From JBHIET01 sp046760785 (GTDB lineage Bacteria; Chloroflexota; Anaerolineae; B4-G1): a DNA stretch of 34,385 nucleotides. The notes beneath the pieces are model-generated. The model saw only the letters and a list, made by a program, of their open reading frames with translations. It had not been told where the DNA came from and did not search any database. The stretch lies in contig JBHIET010000031.1 of assembly GCA_046760785.1 (NCBI GenBank), positions 1 through 34,385 of the forward strand, given 5' to 3'. The first letter of the stretch is position 1. The number at the start of each line of letters is the position of its first letter. Shown here piece by piece: positions 31,991 to 34,385 of the stretch. The position numbers and the translations under genes are program-made.

Positions 31991-32785
31991 CTACTTCCTC
32001 CCGACGAATACGGCGTACCCCAGATACTCAAAGACATTCCTGGGCAAACGCCGCTGCTGCTTCATATACGCCCGAAAGTCCGGTCTTTTGATGTACAGCA
32101 ACAACGTCCGCCAAAACATCCTGAACATATCGCCAAAGCTATATCGTTTGACCTGGCTGGCCTCGCGTCGTGGGTTGACCTTGTAAGGCCGGACGACGAT
32201 GTCTCGCAATTCAGCCCGCTGCAACAGCAGTTCCCACGCTTCAGCCATCTGGATACCCGGTTTGATGTCCCACGTCCTCTTCACGTGTTCGATGATCTGG
32301 GCTGGCGGCGGCTTCAGCCACATCTCTTCGTTGAACCCCACGTATCCTCCCGGCTTGACCACGCGCGCCAATTCGTTCACCACTCGCTGCTTGTCCTTGA
32401 TGAACGTGACGACCGACTCACAGAGAACGGCGTCGAACGTCGCGTCATCGAACGGCAGGTCTTGTGCATCGGCTACCCTGAACTCGACAAGGCCCGTTAC
32501 CCCCAGCTTCTGCGCCCGCTCGTTCGAGAGGGCGACCATCGCCTCGCGAAGGTCAACGCCGAGCACGCGGCAACCACAAGTCTTTGCCAGGTAGCAGGTC
32601 GTCGCGCCAACACCGCAGCCGACGTCCAAAACATATGTCCCCTCGTCTATGTGGCACAAGTCAACAAGTTCCTTTGTGGTCTCGAGCCCACCCATATGTT
32701 TTGTGGTGCCAATATACGCTTGCAGTTCAAAGTAGGAAAGCTCCAGGTCGGAGACCCCTTGTGTCAACTGCTCTTTGTTCCCCAT
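31991..32785 (-). CDS. Class I SAM-dependent methyltransferase
   Basis: 264 aa from ATG at 32785 (GAGGTGGAG just ahead). Motif I is YVLDVGCGVGATTCYLA and the acidic loop is GVDLREAM. A later block, VADAQDLPFDDATFDAVL, and the post-motif PGGYVGFNEEMWLK are typical of UbiE/sterol-type small-molecule methyltransferases. The C-terminal extension with RYSFGDMFRMFWRTLL and FEYLGYAVFVGRK is shared with the two neighbouring paralogues. The substrate is unknown; membrane-lipid or isoprenoid-like substrates would fit the extension and the ICMT-like neighbours, but this is inference. Confidence 0.92.
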   Translation of the reverse strand: MGNKEQLTQGVSDLELSYFELQAYIGTTKHMGGLETTKELVDLCHIDEGTYVLDVGCGVGATTCYLAKTCGCRVLGVDLREAMVALSNERAQKLGVTGLVEFRVADAQDLPFDDATFDAVLCESVVTFIKDKQRVVNELARVVKPGGYVGFNEEMWLKPPPAQIIEHVKRTWDIKPGIQMAEAWELLLQRAELRDIVVRPYKVNPRREASQVKRYSFGDMFRMFWRTLLLYIKRPDFRAYMKQQRRLPRNVFEYLGYAVFVGRK

Positions 32786-32792
32786 CTCCACC

Positions 32793-33476
32793 TCACCACA
32801 CGCCCGGCAGCAGGCGATAGCGCACGCGCTGCGCGTATTCCACATATCCGGGCAGTTCCTCGTGCAACGTCCGATCCTCCAGGGCAGTGCGAACCACGAA
32901 CACAAGCCCGACCAGCACGGCGGGAAGGAGCGCCCGCCAGGAGCCCAGGGCCAGCGCTGTACACAGCCAGGAGACCATACTCCCCATATAACTCGGATGG
33001 CGCACGAAGCGATAGGGACCATCCGTGACCACGTACTGTCCTCGATCTTCCTGAATCCGCACAACCCGCGAGTAAAAGTTGTTCACGGCTATGGCCCAGA
33101 TATCGAACGCGAACGAGATCACGAACACCGCCAAGCCAACGACCTGCAACCAGAGCGGCACAGTGTCGGACCAGTGAAAGCGTCCCACGTCCAAGCCCGC
33201 CACCACAAGTATCGCCATCGCAACCACAATGTAGATCGAGAGCAAAACCCGATCCCACGTCTTTGCACCCTCGCCTGGCCTCTGTCGCTCCTCCAGCAAA
33301 TCGAGGTTGCTCCTGAAGACGATGAGCGTCAGCGCCAGGTGAGACCCGGAGTGAGCGACAACGAAGGCCCAGAATATGGGCAAGTCGCAGCGTCCTGCCG
33401 CCCCAAACAGCACTGCGCTGACCAAGATCGTCAAGACAATCCACCGACCATAGACACGAAGGAATGGCATTTTCAC
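32793..33476 (-). CDS. ICMT/NnrU-like membrane methyltransferase
   Basis: About 227 aa with five to six transmembrane segments. The C-terminal motif TDGPYRFVRHPSYMGSMVSW followed by EDRTLHEELPGYVEYAQRVRYRLLPG is the ICMT signature. The start is uncertain: GGAGG at 33483-33487 favours GTG 33476 (6 nt spacing), but ATG 33470 (12 nt) and ATG 33482 (no spacing) are in frame. It lies 7 nt before the start of the next methyltransferase gene in the operon. Together they form one of two soluble-plus-membrane methyltransferase pairs. Confidence 0.87.
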   Translation of the reverse strand: MKMPFLRVYGRWIVLTILVSAVLFGAAGRCDLPIFWAFVVAHSGSHLALTLIVFRSNLDLLEERQRPGEGAKTWDRVLLSIYIVVAMAILVVAGLDVGRFHWSDTVPLWLQVVGLAVFVISFAFDIWAIAVNNFYSRVVRIQEDRGQYVVTDGPYRFVRHPSYMGSMVSWLCTALALGSWRALLPAVLVGLVFVVRTALEDRTLHEELPGYVEYAQRVRYRLLPGVW

Positions 33477-33527
33477 TTTCATCCTCCAAATGTCACTTCC
33501 TTCCGACGTATACACCATAATAGAGCT

Positions 33528-34178
33528 CTACACAAAGTACGCAGCATTCCCCCCACAACCATACCGCCGAAGTATTCCTCTGGCTTCGTTTTGGGTGTTG
33601 ATTTCGTAGGTTCTCACGACGATTTCTCTCAACCCGGCACTCTCCAACAGTTCCACCCATTCATCAGAAGTCAGAGGTTCCACGTTAGCGCCTACATCCT
33701 GGGATGCCCATGCGACCACTTCCGGTGGAGGTGGAACCTTTAGCCAGGTTGACTCATTAAACCCGACGTATCCCCCTGGCTTTGTCACCCGCACATACTC
33801 GTTGACCGCTCTCTGTTTGTCTTCTGGAAAGGCGGTTGCGGACTCGGTGATGACTGCATCGAAAAGGTTATCCTCGAAAGGAAGGTCTTGCGCATCTGCT
33901 ACCTTGAATTCAACCCCATCCGCTACCCCCTCCCTCTTCGCTCTTTCCTTGGACCTCTCGACCATCCCTTCAGAAATGTCCACACCAACCACTCTACAGC
34001 CATACCTTATTGCGATGAAGCAGGGCGTTACCCCAACGCCACAACCAACATCCAGGACGTATTTGCCTTCGCCTATGTGGCACAACTCAATAAGCTCTTC
34101 TGCGGCCGCGACGCCTCCCAGATGTTTTGTGAGGCCCACCTCGGCCGCAAAATCGAAGAAAGTCTGTTCCTTCTCCAT
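33528..34178 (-). pseudogene. Class I SAM methyltransferase, 3' end truncated
   Basis: 216 aa from ATG at 34178 (GGAGG with 5 nt spacing). VLDVGCGVGVTPCFIA, GVDISEGM, DAQDLPFEDNLFDAVI and PGGYVGFNESTWLK match the paralogue at 31991-32785. The protein stops at RYGCGGNAAYFV, about 40-50 residues short. In another frame just past this point the sequence reads VELYYGVYVGRK and then a stop (33531-33493), clearly the family's terminal residues. So the end has suffered a frame-changing deletion or frameshift. A C6 tract at 33549-33554 lies at the break. The SAM-binding domain is whole, so partial activity is possible. Confidence 0.8.
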
Positions 34179-34206
34179 TTTGTCCTCCATTTGCGGGGTA
34201 GACACA

Positions 34207-34385
34207 CTACCCAGGTTTCTGCCCAACGATCAAGGTGTAGCCCATGTATTGCTTGCTGCGCTTTGTGATTTTATCGAGAGCCTTTCGCAATTCAAACTGC
34301 CAGACTGCGGAAGTCTCGAAGGTGCTCCGCCTGGTGGCTTTTGACGCCACATGGGACTGATTCTGCTTTCGAAATGCCAGACGGC
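34207..34385 (-). CDS. Methyltransferase C-terminus (partial, runs off the window)
   Basis: An open frame enters from the right edge and ends at a TAG (34207-34209). Its last residues, WQFELRKALDKITKRSKQYM then GYTLIVGQKPG, resemble the ends of the two neighbouring methyltransferases (LGYAVFVGRK, YYGVYVGRK). It is therefore probably a third member of the same paralogous set. Only 58 residues are visible, and the SAM-binding domain lies outside the window. The stop is 28 nt before the next start. Confidence 0.6.
   Translation of the reverse strand, partial: RLAFRKQNQSHVASKATRRSTFETSAVWQFELRKALDKITKRSKQYMGYTLIVGQKPG

Noticed and set aside
1..34385. tRNA, rRNA or replication origin
   Set aside because: I looked by eye for cloverleaf ends, conserved rRNA blocks and DnaA-box clusters and saw none; a covariance search would be needed to exclude small RNAs.

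Overview
The window is about 34 kb of GC-rich bacterial DNA that most resembles a member of the Chloroflexota (Anaerolineae-like), probably from an environmental or metagenome-derived genome. The reasons are indirect. Three large secreted proteins end in a shared short tail of the form IYLP(L/V). They are rich in thrombospondin type 3 calcium repeats. The rest of the gene mix (RAYT transposase with REP palindromes, AmrS-type radical SAM enzyme, toroid-fold protein, twin MacB-like permeases) fits that phylum. No rRNA, tRNA or CRISPR array was seen, so the assignment is an inference.

Left part (1-3632): the decayed 3' half of a type IIG restriction-modification gene is split by a RAYT/REP element flanked by a perfect 24-bp direct repeat. 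A tight three-gene unit with 4-nt overlaps follows: a small membrane protein, an archaemetzincin and a DUF72 protein.

Surface-protein region (3675-11746): a secreted FG-GAP/VCBS-like protein broken at a G7 tract, an OmpR/PhoB-type response regulator, a thioester-domain adhesin-like protein and a beta-helix protein. The last two carry TSP3 repeats, and all three secreted proteins share the C-terminal IYLP tail. Between the regulator and the thioester protein lie two pairs of 7-bp direct repeats with 11-bp periodicity, just upstream of a perfect TATAAT. This is the architecture of a PhoB-like activator site.

Middle (11849-23485): mostly housekeeping or stand-alone genes, namely an AmrS radical SAM enzyme, a SagB/ThcOx oxidoreductase, a toroid protein, a NUDIX hydrolase, a membrane GAF-GAF histidine kinase, a Vps62-like/PrsW-like fusion on the minus strand, an agmatinase, an M32 carboxypeptidase, a cold-shock protein and an RRM protein. 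Several genes have good sigma-70 promoters whose -10 box lies only 6-10 nt before the start codon, which suggests leaderless transcripts.

Right part (23573-34385, mostly minus strand): an ABC export system (ATPase, HlyD-like adaptor, two tandem full-length twin permeases) combined with three ICMT-like membrane methyltransferases and three class I SAM methyltransferases, one of them partial. The set is split by a toxin-antitoxin cassette on the opposite strand (its toxin is frameshifted at a G7 tract) and by a 171-bp MITE with 11-bp inverted ends and an 8-bp target duplication. Three of the four G/C tracts of 7 or more in the window coincide with a broken frame, so either homopolymer sequencing error or slippage must be considered before any of these genes is called a true pseudogene.
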